DNA from: Candidatus Treponema caballi
GTDB taxonomy: Bacteria; Spirochaetota; Spirochaetia; Treponematales; Treponemataceae
DNA: 44,883 nt
Direction of reading: 5' to 3'
Assembly: GCA_018066285.1 (NCBI GenBank)
Contig: JAGHRS010000047.1
Span: forward strand, 1-44,883
The notes beneath the pieces were generated by a model. It was not told the DNA's origin and ran no database searches. It worked only from the letters and a program-made list of their open reading frames with translations. This document shows, one piece after another, positions 23,090 to 31,209 of the stretch. How positions within the stretch are numbered: position 1 is the stretch's first letter; the number at the start of each line of letters is the position of its first letter. Both the position numbers and the translations under genes were made by a program.

Positions 23090-24319
23090 ATGGAAAAAAT
23101 AATTGCACTGACTAAACAATACATCGAAACTTTACTTTCCATGCATGTTACCGTTGTAGAAAACACAGAGCAGTCTGGAGAAGAATTCTTCAAAATGCTC
23201 GCGCCTCCTATGGCAGGAACATCATACAGTCCACTTTCGATTGTAGAGTATCTTTCCAAACTGAACGAAGGTATCGTCTACGATATAGAAGACTGCTTCT
23301 TCCTTAAATGGATTGCAATCCGTCTGCCTGCCGATTATACTCCTGGCAATCAGGCAACTCTTATTTTCGGACCTTTCTTCTCTACAACACCGGTAGACAA
23401 TCTCACTCAGAAAGCTCTCCTGCGCAACGGTCTTCAGGCTTCCTATACATCTCCACTCAAGATGTTCTACAACTCAGTTCCTGTCTGTGCATCAACAAAA
23501 GCCATTTCAGTTGCAAGAATCTGCATTACATCTCTTTTCGACATAGATAAAGAACCGGAATGTAAATCTGTATTCCCATTCGGTTCTGACAAACAGGTCA
23601 AGCCAACTGACTACTATGCAGAAGAAGAGAACATCTATATGGCACAGACTGAGCGCCGTTACTCTCTCGAAACCCGCATGCAGGCCGATGTCACCCAGGG
23701 TAACAGTGTCGGTGCACTCCGCACATGGCGTCTGCTCCGTGTTGAGATTGACAATGCACACCGCATTAAAGATCCGCTCAGAAACGCCAAAAACAATGCA
23801 CATATCCACAATACCATTCTCCGCAAGGCAGTTGAACGCGCATACGTCCATCCGCTGTACATCGACAGTCTGTCAAACCAGATCACCTCGATGATTGAAG
23901 CAAAGAACAGTGTTGAGGAACTGCATAAACTGCAGGAAGACTGTATCCTCGAGTACTGCAAGCTTGTAACACAGCACTCATTGGTCAAATACACTCCAAT
24001 GGTACGCCAGGCTCTGAACTACATAAACACTCATCTGAGCTCAGATATTCACCTGCCTGAGATTGCAGCTGCCATCAATGTCAGTCCGAACTATCTGTCA
24101 GCCGTCTTTAACCGTGAAACACAGTCGTCTATTTCGACATATATCAACCACCGCCGTATCGACAAGGCAATGGAACTGCTTGAGACAAGTAATGCAAGTA
24201 TTGAAGATATTGCAACATTTGTCGGATTCAGCGATATGAACTATTTCACACGTGTATTCAGAGGAATTAAGGGAGTTACACCAAGTGAGTTCCGTAAACA
24301 CGGAAAAATCACGACGTAA
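23090..24319 (+). CDS. AraC-family transcriptional regulator
   Basis: 409 residues from the ATG at 23090 (MEKIIALTKQY). The C-terminal 100 residues form the two helix-turn-helix units of AraC proteins: IHLPEIAAAINVSPNYLSAVFNRE, then ASIEDIATFVGFSDMNYFTRVFRGIKGVTPSEFRKHG. The N-terminal 300 residues have no transmembrane helix and no cupin motif I can see. The family is often built this way in treponemes, with a long helical sensory part of unknown ligand. The neighbouring RACo-like gene converges with a 2-nt gap, so no target is evident. No clear ribosome site; the upstream region is very AT-rich. Confidence 0.88.
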   Translation: MEKIIALTKQYIETLLSMHVTVVENTEQSGEEFFKMLAPPMAGTSYSPLSIVEYLSKLNEGIVYDIEDCFFLKWIAIRLPADYTPGNQATLIFGPFFSTTPVDNLTQKALLRNGLQASYTSPLKMFYNSVPVCASTKAISVARICITSLFDIDKEPECKSVFPFGSDKQVKPTDYYAEEENIYMAQTERRYSLETRMQADVTQGNSVGALRTWRLLRVEIDNAHRIKDPLRNAKNNAHIHNTILRKAVERAYVHPLYIDSLSNQITSMIEAKNSVEELHKLQEDCILEYCKLVTQHSLVKYTPMVRQALNYINTHLSSDIHLPEIAAAINVSPNYLSAVFNRETQSSISTYINHRRIDKAMELLETSNASIEDIATFVGFSDMNYFTRVFRGIKGVTPSEFRKHGKITT

Positions 24320-24321
24320 AG

Positions 24322-25482
24322 CTACGAACCGAAGTTCATCCGTTCAATGTAACGGCGGGCAAAAAAGCGGCTGTCAGCAAGCTGGATAAGCTTTCCTGAG
24401 GCCGCTATTTTTTTTGCAAGCACCTTCATCCCGTCACTTACCAAAAGCCGCGCTCCAAGTTCAGCTGCATTTCCCGCGTACCGAGCCACGGACGAAAGAC
24501 CTTCCGGAAAGAGGCCGATACGCTCAGCTTCTTCTGTATTAAGCGCGCTGCCGAAATTACCGCACAGTACAAACGAACCAACGTCACCAACAGAAAGGCC
24601 TGCTTCCTGTAACAGTGTATCTACGGCAGCTGAAACAGCGCCTTTTGCCAGTTGCAGTTGCCGGATGTCATTCTGAGCGAGCAGGAACCCGCTTTCAGAA
24701 GCTGATGACGAATCCGCGTCTTCCAAAAGCAGGCCGGTTTCATCCATCGTTCCTGCTTTCAAAAGTTCTGCAAGCATGTGTACAAGCTCAGAGCCCGTAT
24801 ATCTGCCGCCTGACACGCCGCCTTCAAAAGCAGGACCGGCCGCTGTTGAGCAGCAGGTCAGACTGAGCTTATCATAAGTTCCTGCTCCCCCTTCCTCGAA
24901 AGCAGATGAAGTAAAGAGCATAATCTCTGTGTTTGTGCCGACATCTGCGAGCAGGAGCGGGAAACGGGCTTCAGGAGCTGATATTGCATACAGCGCGGCG
25001 CATACCGCATCAGCACCAAGAAACGCATCAATGCACGGCGGGAAATACGCGGGAAGCCCAAATAACACTTCTTCTGCTTCACCAAGCGAAACGGGCGTAA
25101 ACGGCGCCATCTCAAAGCCTGAGACAGAAAGGCCGCGCACCAGATGCAGCATGATTGTGTTTCCTGTAATGATGCTCCTGGAAACTGACTCAGGCTGGAC
25201 ATCAGCTGAAACACAAAGCGCTTTGAGCATATCATGAACCTGGGAAAGCACTTTTTTCTGCAGGGGCTCAACGCCGTTATGGTGCGCATAAAGCACGCGC
25301 GAAATGACATCAAGGCCGAAAACTGACTGTGCGTTCTTTTCTGAAAGCGAAGCAAGCAACGCTCCGCTGTTTCTGTCTGATCCGGTTGCTCCGGATGACA
25401 CGAGAGACGCCTTTATCGTCGTAGTGCCGATGTCTGCAATGAAGATGATTTCGTCATTATCTGGGGATGAAAGCGCGCTCAT
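24322..25482 (-). CDS. RACo-like ASKHA ATPase (corrinoid-protein reactivator type) lacking the ferredoxin domain
   Basis: 386 residues. The ASKHA-fold motifs of the RamA/RACo family are clear: IADIGTTTIKASLV (phosphate 1), FGLDVISRVLYAHHNG, ITGNTIMLHL, LLADVGTNTEIML (phosphate 2), AAGPAFEGG, and QNDIRQLQLAKGAVSA. Full-length RACo proteins begin with a [2Fe-2S] ferredoxin domain used to reduce Co(II) corrinoid to Co(I). Here the protein starts directly at the ASKHA domain, so the electron donor would have to come from elsewhere. No iron-sulfur Cys cluster is visible. Its promoter overlaps the stop codon of the radical SAM gene upstream, and the ATG is 6 nt after the -10. Confidence 0.75.
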   Translation of the reverse strand: MSALSSPDNDEIIFIADIGTTTIKASLVSSGATGSDRNSGALLASLSEKNAQSVFGLDVISRVLYAHHNGVEPLQKKVLSQVHDMLKALCVSADVQPESVSRSIITGNTIMLHLVRGLSVSGFEMAPFTPVSLGEAEEVLFGLPAYFPPCIDAFLGADAVCAALYAISAPEARFPLLLADVGTNTEIMLFTSSAFEEGGAGTYDKLSLTCCSTAAGPAFEGGVSGGRYTGSELVHMLAELLKAGTMDETGLLLEDADSSSASESGFLLAQNDIRQLQLAKGAVSAAVDTLLQEAGLSVGDVGSFVLCGNFGSALNTEEAERIGLFPEGLSSVARYAGNAAELGARLLVSDGMKVLAKKIAASGKLIQLADSRFFARRYIERMNFGS

Positions 25483-25488
25483 GACTCA

Positions 25489-25517
25489 ACTATAGAGTGA
25501 GCATGATGATTTTGCAA
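25489..25517 (-). promoter_or_regulatory. Promoter of the RACo-like gene, inside the 3' end of the upstream gene (leaderless)
   Basis: -35 TTGCAA (25512-25517), 17-nt spacer, -10 TATAGT (25489-25494), 6 nt to the ATG at 25482. The -10 includes the TAG stop codon (25490-25492) of the radical SAM gene. Confidence 0.65.
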
Positions 25518-27217
25518 GCGGATGAGACACTTGTCCTTGAAGTAACAGATGCGCCGTCAGTTCCTCCAAAAAGGAAAAGGACAGGCGTTTCTTCAGCAGC
25601 AAGCGTTTCTAGATTCACAGAAAACACATCGTAAGCGGAGTGCGCGTACGCGAGCCGTGTACTGTGCATGTCAGCATGCTGTAAAAGAGCTGCGTGGTGC
25701 GCATCCTTGTCGTAACGGCGCACGTACCAGGATGGAAAATCAGTCACTTTCTCACGCCGGATGTAATCAAAGCGGAGTAGCTCAAGCCACACGCTTTTTG
25801 AAGCAGGAAGCGCGGCAGAAAGGAAATCATGCAGGAAATCAAACCAGAAGACAGTACGGTGCGGAGAATCGAGCGCACCTTGTTCACGGGCGCGCCGCGC
25901 AAGTTCCGAGTATAGTTTCCAGGGAGTGAATGCTGAAGTACCAAGCAGCCAGCGGAACGTGTAACTGAACGCGCCTGAGTTCCCGTACGCATCAAGCAGC
26001 TTCTCCACATCCTTTAAGAAAAGCAGGTCGTTCCAGCTCATGTCAGGCGTTTCAAGCACTTCATAGGGTGGCACAGACATCATCTTGTAGCCGTTCGTAT
26101 CCGCATACGCTTCCATCTGCGTGCCAGACAGGACTTTCAGGAAACCAAGCTGCAGCATATCCGGCGCGAGCGAGACCGCGTAATCGAACGACTGCTCAAA
26201 TTCTTTCAGGGATTCATGAGGAAGACCTGCAATGAGATCAACGTGACAGTGAATGGTCTTTGGAATGCGGCGGATTCTATCAGCAAGCTTATCCACATCC
26301 GCAGTACGTCCGACTGTTTTGAGCGTCTCCTTATGAATGCTCTGAATGCCAATCTCAAACTGCACGGCGCCTTCAGGAATTGACGGCAGCATTGCGAGCG
26401 CTTCATCAGAAAGGAACTCTGCCGCTATCTCAAAGTGGAAACGCGTCTTGCCGTTCCAGTTGTCGCGGATAAACTCCCAGATACCGATATAGCGCTTCTC
26501 ATTGAGGTTGAACGTGCGGTCAACGAACTTTACAAGCTTAACACCCGCATCCATGAAACGCTTCAGGTCCGCAAACACGCGTTCAAGCGGCATGAAGCGG
26601 ACGGTCTTATCCAGGGAAGAAAGGCAATAAGAACACGAAAACGGGCAGCCGCGGGATGACTCGTAATAAAAAATGCGGGTGTCCGCTTCTTCCTGCAACT
26701 CGGCATCAGTGTACGGAAACGGCAGTGCAGCTAAATCAGGGAAAAGAGACGGCGGGTCAAATAAGGGATGAGTCTGAATACGCTCACGAAATGATGCCGG
26801 GTCAGCGTCATACGCTTTGACGAGCTCAAGAGTCGTCTGCTCTCCCTCACCACGACTGATGAAATTGAAAGCACGCTGCTCAGCAAGCACGTTCTCAGCC
26901 TGAAAGGAAACTTCAGGGCCGCCAGCTCCTATAAGGCAGTCAGGCAGCAGCTTCCGCAGTTCAGCAGCAATCTGGTATATGATGCTGCAGTTCCAGATGT
27001 ACACGGAGAAAATGACCACGCCAGGCTTTGCTGTCGTAATCTTCCGGAGAATGTCATGCAACGGCTCGCTGATAGTGCACTCGATGAACGACAGGCGGTC
27101 TGAAGGCAAGCCGTCAGAGGAAAGGGCATTGTTCACGTACCGGCAGATTGAGCGGACAGCGAGGTTTGTGTGATTGAAACGCGAGTTGACTGCTACGAGC
27201 AGAACATTCTGCTTCAT
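25490..27217 (-). CDS. B12-binding-domain radical SAM protein, DUF4080 type
   Basis: 575 residues. An N-terminal Rossmann-like domain of the B12-binding superfamily (VLLVAVNSRFNHTNLAVRSI; GVVIFSVYIWN; IGAGGPEVSF) precedes the radical SAM barrel with CPFSCSYC as the CxxxCxxC cluster. A His-containing DxHxxG corrinoid signature is not evident, so it may not bind B12 tightly. The C-terminal 150 residues match the DUF4080 style (aromatic-rich, LELLRFDYIRREK). Reaction unknown. GAGGA lies 4 nt before the ATG. It follows the outer-membrane-type gene by 7 nt. The RACo-like gene next door gives a possible corrinoid link. Confidence 0.85.
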   Translation of the reverse strand: MKQNVLLVAVNSRFNHTNLAVRSICRYVNNALSSDGLPSDRLSFIECTISEPLHDILRKITTAKPGVVIFSVYIWNCSIIYQIAAELRKLLPDCLIGAGGPEVSFQAENVLAEQRAFNFISRGEGEQTTLELVKAYDADPASFRERIQTHPLFDPPSLFPDLAALPFPYTDAELQEEADTRIFYYESSRGCPFSCSYCLSSLDKTVRFMPLERVFADLKRFMDAGVKLVKFVDRTFNLNEKRYIGIWEFIRDNWNGKTRFHFEIAAEFLSDEALAMLPSIPEGAVQFEIGIQSIHKETLKTVGRTADVDKLADRIRRIPKTIHCHVDLIAGLPHESLKEFEQSFDYAVSLAPDMLQLGFLKVLSGTQMEAYADTNGYKMMSVPPYEVLETPDMSWNDLLFLKDVEKLLDAYGNSGAFSYTFRWLLGTSAFTPWKLYSELARRAREQGALDSPHRTVFWFDFLHDFLSAALPASKSVWLELLRFDYIRREKVTDFPSWYVRRYDKDAHHAALLQHADMHSTRLAYAHSAYDVFSVNLETLAAEETPVLFLFGGTDGASVTSRTSVSSACKIIMLTL

Positions 27218-27224
27218 TGCATCC

Positions 27225-27812
27225 TCATTTTTTCAGACGGATATAAAACGAAAGATTCCTGTCTGTGAAATTATTTCCACGGGGAACTGACCTGAAACTG
27301 ATTCCGAGTGTAGGAGCAATTCCCGTAATAAGAGCAGAAAAATCATACTCAAAAAGGAAACGATAACCATTACCCCACTGAGTTGCTGACCAATGGCCAT
27401 CCTCTTCATCAACTGTTTTATTATCCAGGAAATTACAATCCGCACGCTGTCCCGTACAATATTCACAGCCAAGAATAAGTCCGCCTAATCCGGGAGTAAG
27501 ACGTACACCGCCAGAAACACCATAATCAAGATGCAGGATTGAACTTGTTCCTTTCACGTATGAATCAAGCGTCAGATATCCCATACCGACAAAATCAATC
27601 TTTCTATCAAGCTGAATACGTGCTCCATATTCTCCGGAAATAACCAGATTAACATAACTGTCTGTCTTCAGGGTTTCATGCAATTCATCAATGGCTGGAT
27701 CTCCATAAAACAGCGCAGATGTTCCCACAGACCACAGCTGATTGATATATTCACCCGCAAAACCCATTCCGGTTACGAGTACAAAGGCAATAACTGCAAA
27801 AAATTTCTTCAT
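27225..27812 (-). CDS. Exported beta-rich protein, outer-membrane barrel candidate
   Basis: 195 residues. Signal peptide MKKFFAVIAFVLVTGMGFAG with an AG-E cleavage site. The mature part alternates polar and hydrophobic residues in segments such as YVNLVISGEYGARIQLD, VGMGYLTLDSYV, LHLDYGVSGGVRLTP and RNLSFYIRLKK, consistent with about eight transmembrane beta strands. Two cysteine pairs (GCEYC and DCNF) sit in a likely loop. Family not recognised. A -10 GATAAT is 6 nt before the ATG (leaderless type). It is the first gene of a unit continuing into the radical SAM gene. Confidence 0.65.
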   Translation of the reverse strand: MKKFFAVIAFVLVTGMGFAGEYINQLWSVGTSALFYGDPAIDELHETLKTDSYVNLVISGEYGARIQLDRKIDFVGMGYLTLDSYVKGTSSILHLDYGVSGGVRLTPGLGGLILGCEYCTGQRADCNFLDNKTVDEEDGHWSATQWGNGYRFLFEYDFSALITGIAPTLGISFRSVPRGNNFTDRNLSFYIRLKK

Positions 27813-27818
27813 AATTCT

Positions 27819-27824
27819 ATTATC
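27819..27824 (-). promoter_or_regulatory. -10 box of the 27812 gene (leaderless)
   Basis: GATAAT on the minus strand with 6 nt (27813-27818) before the ATG. No convincing -35 is seen. Confidence 0.4.
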
Positions 27825-27843
27825 GATACATACAAAGTTATTC

Positions 27844-27873
27844 TTGACTATAGACGTTTTTTATTAGTACATT
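27844..27873 (+). promoter_or_regulatory. Promoter of the 27881 gene (leaderless)
   Basis: -35 TTGACT (27844-27849), 18-nt spacer, -10 TACATT (27868-27873), 7 nt to the ATG at 27881. Confidence 0.5.
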
Positions 27874-27880
27874 TAAAGGC

Positions 27881-28687
27881 ATGATTGGATTTTTCATTAA
27901 AAAGAATTTCTGCGATGGATGGGACAATCTTCTCTGGATTATCGTATTCAACCTTGTTTCCGCAGCTATTATTGTTGTTGCTTACATCGGGCTTTCATTC
28001 ATCGCCCAGATTGCAGATACTACAAGTATCTTCATGCTTCTTGGCATTCCTTTTGCGCTTGTCATGCTTTTCCTCCTCAATTGTCTTTTTACGTCAATCA
28101 GCAGGGAATGTGCACGTATAGTCAACTTTTCTTCCGTAGAATACAAAAGCGTTTTTTCTCATCTGTTTGATGATTGGAAGGATTCAGCCTACCTGACTCT
28201 TTTTACCGGAATCATTGTATTGATTGCAGTTGTCGTCATTCCATTCTATCTGAACATGGGAAATCTGATAGGCATTCTGCTCTCTGCTCTGGTTTTCTGG
28301 TTCCTCGTCATTGGAGTTCTTTCACTGCAGTGGTATTTTCCTCTTAAGTCACAACTCAACGGTGGATTTAAGAAGACGCTGAAAAAATGTTTCATCATTT
28401 TCTTCGACAACACAGGTTTTTCGCTGTTCTTTTTTGTCTACAACCTCTTCCTTGCAGCGCTTTCTCCGTTCCTTGCTTTCCTTATGCCAAGCTTCTCTGG
28501 CCTCATTATGGCTCAGAACAATGCGCTCCGCCTCAGAATGTACAAATATGACTGGATGGAAGAGCATCCGGAACTGACACAGAAGGAAGCCCGGAAGCAG
28601 ATTCCGTGGGATGAGCTTATTGCCGACGATAAGGAAACGCTCGGACCGCGTTCTTTCCGCAGTTTCATCTTCCCGTGGAAGGATTGA
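27881..28687 (+). CDS. Polytopic inner-membrane protein of unknown function
   Basis: 268 residues. About six transmembrane helices can be seen (near residues 17-42, 49-69, 103-123, 128-150, 170-190 and 195-212). A soluble, charged C-terminal tail follows (KYDWMEEHPELTQKEARKQIPWDELIADDKETLGPRSF). The pattern of an early FFIKKNFCDGWDN motif and a conserved-looking tail is typical of treponemal proteins without assigned function; it does not resemble a transporter family I know. It is divergent from the exported barrel protein with only 68 bp between the start codons, and is followed by two hairpins. Confidence 0.75.
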   Translation: MIGFFIKKNFCDGWDNLLWIIVFNLVSAAIIVVAYIGLSFIAQIADTTSIFMLLGIPFALVMLFLLNCLFTSISRECARIVNFSSVEYKSVFSHLFDDWKDSAYLTLFTGIIVLIAVVVIPFYLNMGNLIGILLSALVFWFLVIGVLSLQWYFPLKSQLNGGFKKTLKKCFIIFFDNTGFSLFFFVYNLFLAALSPFLAFLMPSFSGLIMAQNNALRLRMYKYDWMEEHPELTQKEARKQIPWDELIADDKETLGPRSFRSFIFPWKD

Positions 28688-28714
28688 AAATTGCCATCCA
28701 TGGCAATTTTCAAT
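28683..28714 (+). terminator. Perfect 13-bp hairpin with ATCCAT loop after the membrane gene
   Basis: ATTGAAAATTGCC (28683-28695), loop ATCCAT, GGCAATTTTCAAT (28702-28714). The stop codon lies in the left arm. The loop is the complement of ATGGAT, i.e. the same element on the other strand. Confidence 0.6.
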
Positions 28715-28715
28715 A

Positions 28716-28741
28716 GCGAGTTTTGCTTCGCAAAACATCGC
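28716..28741. repeat. Second hairpin, GCGA-GTTTTGC-TTC-GCAAAAC-a-TCGC
   Basis: A 7-bp stem (28720-28726 / 28730-28736) extended by GCGA/TCGC across a one-base bulge. It lies directly after the hexaloop hairpin. Confidence 0.5.
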
Positions 28742-28767
28742 GGATTAGTTAGTTTCGGTTTAAGACT

Positions 28768-30438
28768 TTACTTTGCTCCTGTTTTTTTAGCAGGGGCTTT
28801 TTTTGTTGCGCGCTTTTTGCCTGATGCGGATTTTTTGGGTTCAACAGGAGGAGGTGGCAGGAAGGAGTTTCTGTCGTAAAGGACAGACATTTCCTTGAGC
28901 CAGGCTGCACGCATGGCATCAAACATGTTGCTGCTCATACGCCACTGCCAGTTATGACCGCCCGATGTAGCAGGCATATTCATGCGTCCTGAATTATCCA
29001 CCCGGTAAATATCCTGCATTGGAATGACTGCAAAGTTGGAAACTGACGCAAAAGCCATGCGGATAAGCGCAGGTGCAAGATTTTCTTCAGAAGGTACAAG
29101 TTCATCATATCCACCGGAAACATACCGTTTCATAAGGGCATACGCTTCTGGTTCCTCAACCGGAACTCTCTTCAGCCAGCCTTCAAGTGTGTCATTATCA
29201 TGCGTTCCCGTATACACAACGGAATGCGGAGAAAACTCATGAGGCATGAATGAATTCGTACAGGCGCCGGCTTTTTCCTCTTCAGGTGTAAACGCAAACT
29301 GGAGGACGCGCATTCCCGGCAGATTGAAGTTGTCACGGAGCTCACGAACCTGATCTGTAATAACGCCAAGGTCTTCTGCAATAATCGGGATATCACCCAG
29401 AACCTCGAGGATGGCATTGAACAGCTTTCCACGCGGTCCCTTCACCCATTTTCCGTTAACTGCCGTCTGTTCCTTTGCAGGAACAGACCAGTACGCTTCA
29501 AATCCGCGGAAATGGTCAATGCGGACGTAATCGACGTTCTTCAGTGTTGCCCGGATGCGTTCAATCCACCAGGCAAAACCTTCTTCTTCCATGACATCCC
29601 AGCGGTACAGCGGATTTCCCCACAGCTGACCGTCAGCACAGAAGTAATCAGGAGGAACACCTGCAACACGAGTCGGCCGACCGTTCTTATCGAGCTGGAA
29701 CAGACGCTGGTCTGCCCATACATCAGCTGAATCTGGTGCTACGAAAATCGGAATGTCACCGATGATCCTTATACCGTTAGCATTTGCATATGTCTTGAGT
29801 GCGCGCCACTGCGTAAAGAAGAAGTACTGAATGACGCGATAGACTTCAGCTTCCTTCTTGTGGGCCTTAGCCCATTCTGCAACAGCTTTCTCTTCATGAA
29901 CGGCAAGATCATGTGGCCAGTAGGTGCTCCACATGGCGCCTTCTACTTTTTCTTCCTGAGCCTTGGCGTCATAAAACTCCTTGATGCTCATGAAAAGCGT
30001 ATAGTTATCAAGCCAGGAAGCGTTTTCGCGCTTGAAAGCCCTGTACGCTTTCTGCTCCTCAGCATCGGCTCGTTCCAGAAAATGAGCCGCCGCGGTCTTG
30101 AGAAGCGGAATCTTCCAGTACACCACGCCACCAAAGTCTATGTAGCCGTCGGAACGCATCCATTCGGGAGCAGCGGCCTCGTCTGAAGAAAGCCAGCCGG
30201 CGTCTACGAGCATGTCTATGTCTATTATGAGCGGATTACCCGCAAATGTTGAAAATGATGCATACGGAGAGTCGCCGTAGCCGGTCGGTCCATAAGGCAG
30301 TATCTGCCAGAGAGACTGTTTTGCCTCAACGAGCCAGTCTACGAAACGGTACGCCTGCTTTCCGATGGTACCGATTCCAGGAGTTTCCGGAAGTGAAGTT
30401 GGATGCAGCAAAATGCCGCTTGAACGATTCATCTGCAT
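28768..30438 (-). CDS. malQ: 4-alpha-glucanotransferase (amylomaltase)
   Basis: 556 residues. Transfers maltooligosaccharide segments between alpha-1,4-glucans, used in glycogen or maltodextrin metabolism (GH77). Family motifs: GILLHPTSLPETPGIGTIG at the N-terminus, SPYASFSTFAGNPLLID-type block, VRIDHFRGFEAYW with the nucleophile Asp, IAEDLG with the acid/base Glu, and YTGTHDNDT. The catalytic core ends near residue 527. A Pro/Lys/Ala-rich tail (PPPPVEPKKSASGKKRATKK...) of about 29 residues is unusual for MalQ. The DNA of that tail also encodes a plus-strand terminator. AGAGG lies 8 nt before the ATG at 30438. Confidence 0.94.
   Translation of the reverse strand: MQMNRSSGILLHPTSLPETPGIGTIGKQAYRFVDWLVEAKQSLWQILPYGPTGYGDSPYASFSTFAGNPLIIDIDMLVDAGWLSSDEAAAPEWMRSDGYIDFGGVVYWKIPLLKTAAAHFLERADAEEQKAYRAFKRENASWLDNYTLFMSIKEFYDAKAQEEKVEGAMWSTYWPHDLAVHEEKAVAEWAKAHKKEAEVYRVIQYFFFTQWRALKTYANANGIRIIGDIPIFVAPDSADVWADQRLFQLDKNGRPTRVAGVPPDYFCADGQLWGNPLYRWDVMEEEGFAWWIERIRATLKNVDYVRIDHFRGFEAYWSVPAKEQTAVNGKWVKGPRGKLFNAILEVLGDIPIIAEDLGVITDQVRELRDNFNLPGMRVLQFAFTPEEEKAGACTNSFMPHEFSPHSVVYTGTHDNDTLEGWLKRVPVEEPEAYALMKRYVSGGYDELVPSEENLAPALIRMAFASVSNFAVIPMQDIYRVDNSGRMNMPATSGGHNWQWRMSSNMFDAMRAAWLKEMSVLYDRNSFLPPPPVEPKKSASGKKRATKKAPAKKTGAK
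28775..28804 (+). terminator. Plus-strand terminator inside the malQ 3' end
   Basis: GCTCCTG (28775-28781), 8-9 nt loop, CAGGGGC (28791-28797), then a run of seven T. It would stop transcripts arriving from the membrane gene at 27881-28687, yet it lies within the codons for the last residues of MalQ. Confidence 0.65.
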
Positions 30439-30458
30439 GATAAGTGCCTCTTTCTGTC

Positions 30459-30464
30459 ATTATA
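30459..30464 (-). promoter_or_regulatory. malQ extended -10 box
   Basis: TGC-TATAAT on the minus strand, 20 nt before the ATG. It stands directly after the T-run of the preceding operon's terminator, so the new transcript begins just past the stop of the old one. Confidence 0.6.
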
Positions 30465-30468
30465 GCAC

Positions 30469-30495
30469 AAAAAAAAGCAGCCGTCGCCGGCTGCC
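30469..30495 (-). terminator. Terminator of the fusA operon
   Basis: GCAGCCG (30477-30483), loop of 4, CGGCTGC (30488-30494); on the minus strand it is followed by eight T residues. Confidence 0.9.
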
Positions 30496-30518
30496 TTCCT
30501 GTCTGAGTAAATCAGAAC

Positions 30519-31199
30519 TTATTTGTCTGCAATGAGCAGTGTCTTTGGATCAAGCTTGATGCAGACGTCCTTAACAGCAGCATCATGAGCCTTAGCAACT
30601 TCCATTACGATGCCGCCGGCCTTCTGTGCCATAAGAACTACAGTATCGAGCTTTGCAGCTACGTCAGCACCGAAGATCTTATCTGGATCTGTCTCGTCTG
30701 AGCTGAAGCTGAACCATACTGCAACGCCATTCTCAGCTGCAAAAGCCTTGAGGCTGTCTGCAACAGCTGGTGTAAGGGCAGCCTTTGTAAGACCGTCGAT
30801 TACCAGGCAAGCAGGCTTGATGCCGCCCTGAGAAAGAGCCTTGAGTGTATTGAATACGCGGCCGTCTGCAAGTGCTTCGAGACTGAAGTTGAGGATTACG
30901 CGGTTGCGGAAAATCTCTTCCTTTACAGTATCTGCATCAGCAATGCTGCGCTTCTTGATCATTTCGTTGAACATACCTTCGTACCAGGTGATTACATAGC
31001 TTGAATGCTGGTTGAAAGATACGTTTACAACTGCCTTATCCTGAAGGAGTGTATCAAGACCGAACTGTACGAGAACAGCAGTCTTTCCAAGACCTTCGCG
31101 GGATGTGAGAACGCCGACTTCTCCTGCTTTGAGTCCGCCGTTGATAGCCTTTTCAAAACTGCGGACAGGGCTGCGGTTTACAAGATCCTGTTTATCCAT
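30519..31199 (-). CDS. RecA/KaiC-like P-loop ATPase of unknown function
   Basis: 226 residues, soluble. A RecA-type core: LKAGEVGVLTSREGLGKTAVLVQFGLDTL gives an imperfect Walker A (SREGLGKT), and ACLVIDGL looks like Walker B. VVNVSFNQHSSYVITWYEGMFNEM precedes a helix-rich insert. It lacks the oligomerisation tail and loop motifs of RecA, and resembles stand-alone RAD55/KaiC-like ATPases. It starts 10 nt after fusA with a ribosome site (GGAG) and is followed by a strong terminator, so it is co-transcribed with EF-G. A role in translation is only suggested by this. Confidence 0.65.
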   Translation of the reverse strand: MDKQDLVNRSPVRSFEKAINGGLKAGEVGVLTSREGLGKTAVLVQFGLDTLLQDKAVVNVSFNQHSSYVITWYEGMFNEMIKKRSIADADTVKEEIFRNRVILNFSLEALADGRVFNTLKALSQGGIKPACLVIDGLTKAALTPAVADSLKAFAAENGVAVWFSFSSDETDPDKIFGADVAAKLDTVVLMAQKAGGIVMEVAKAHDAAVKDVCIKLDPKTLLIADK

Positions 31200-31209
31200 C
31201 GGTTACTCC

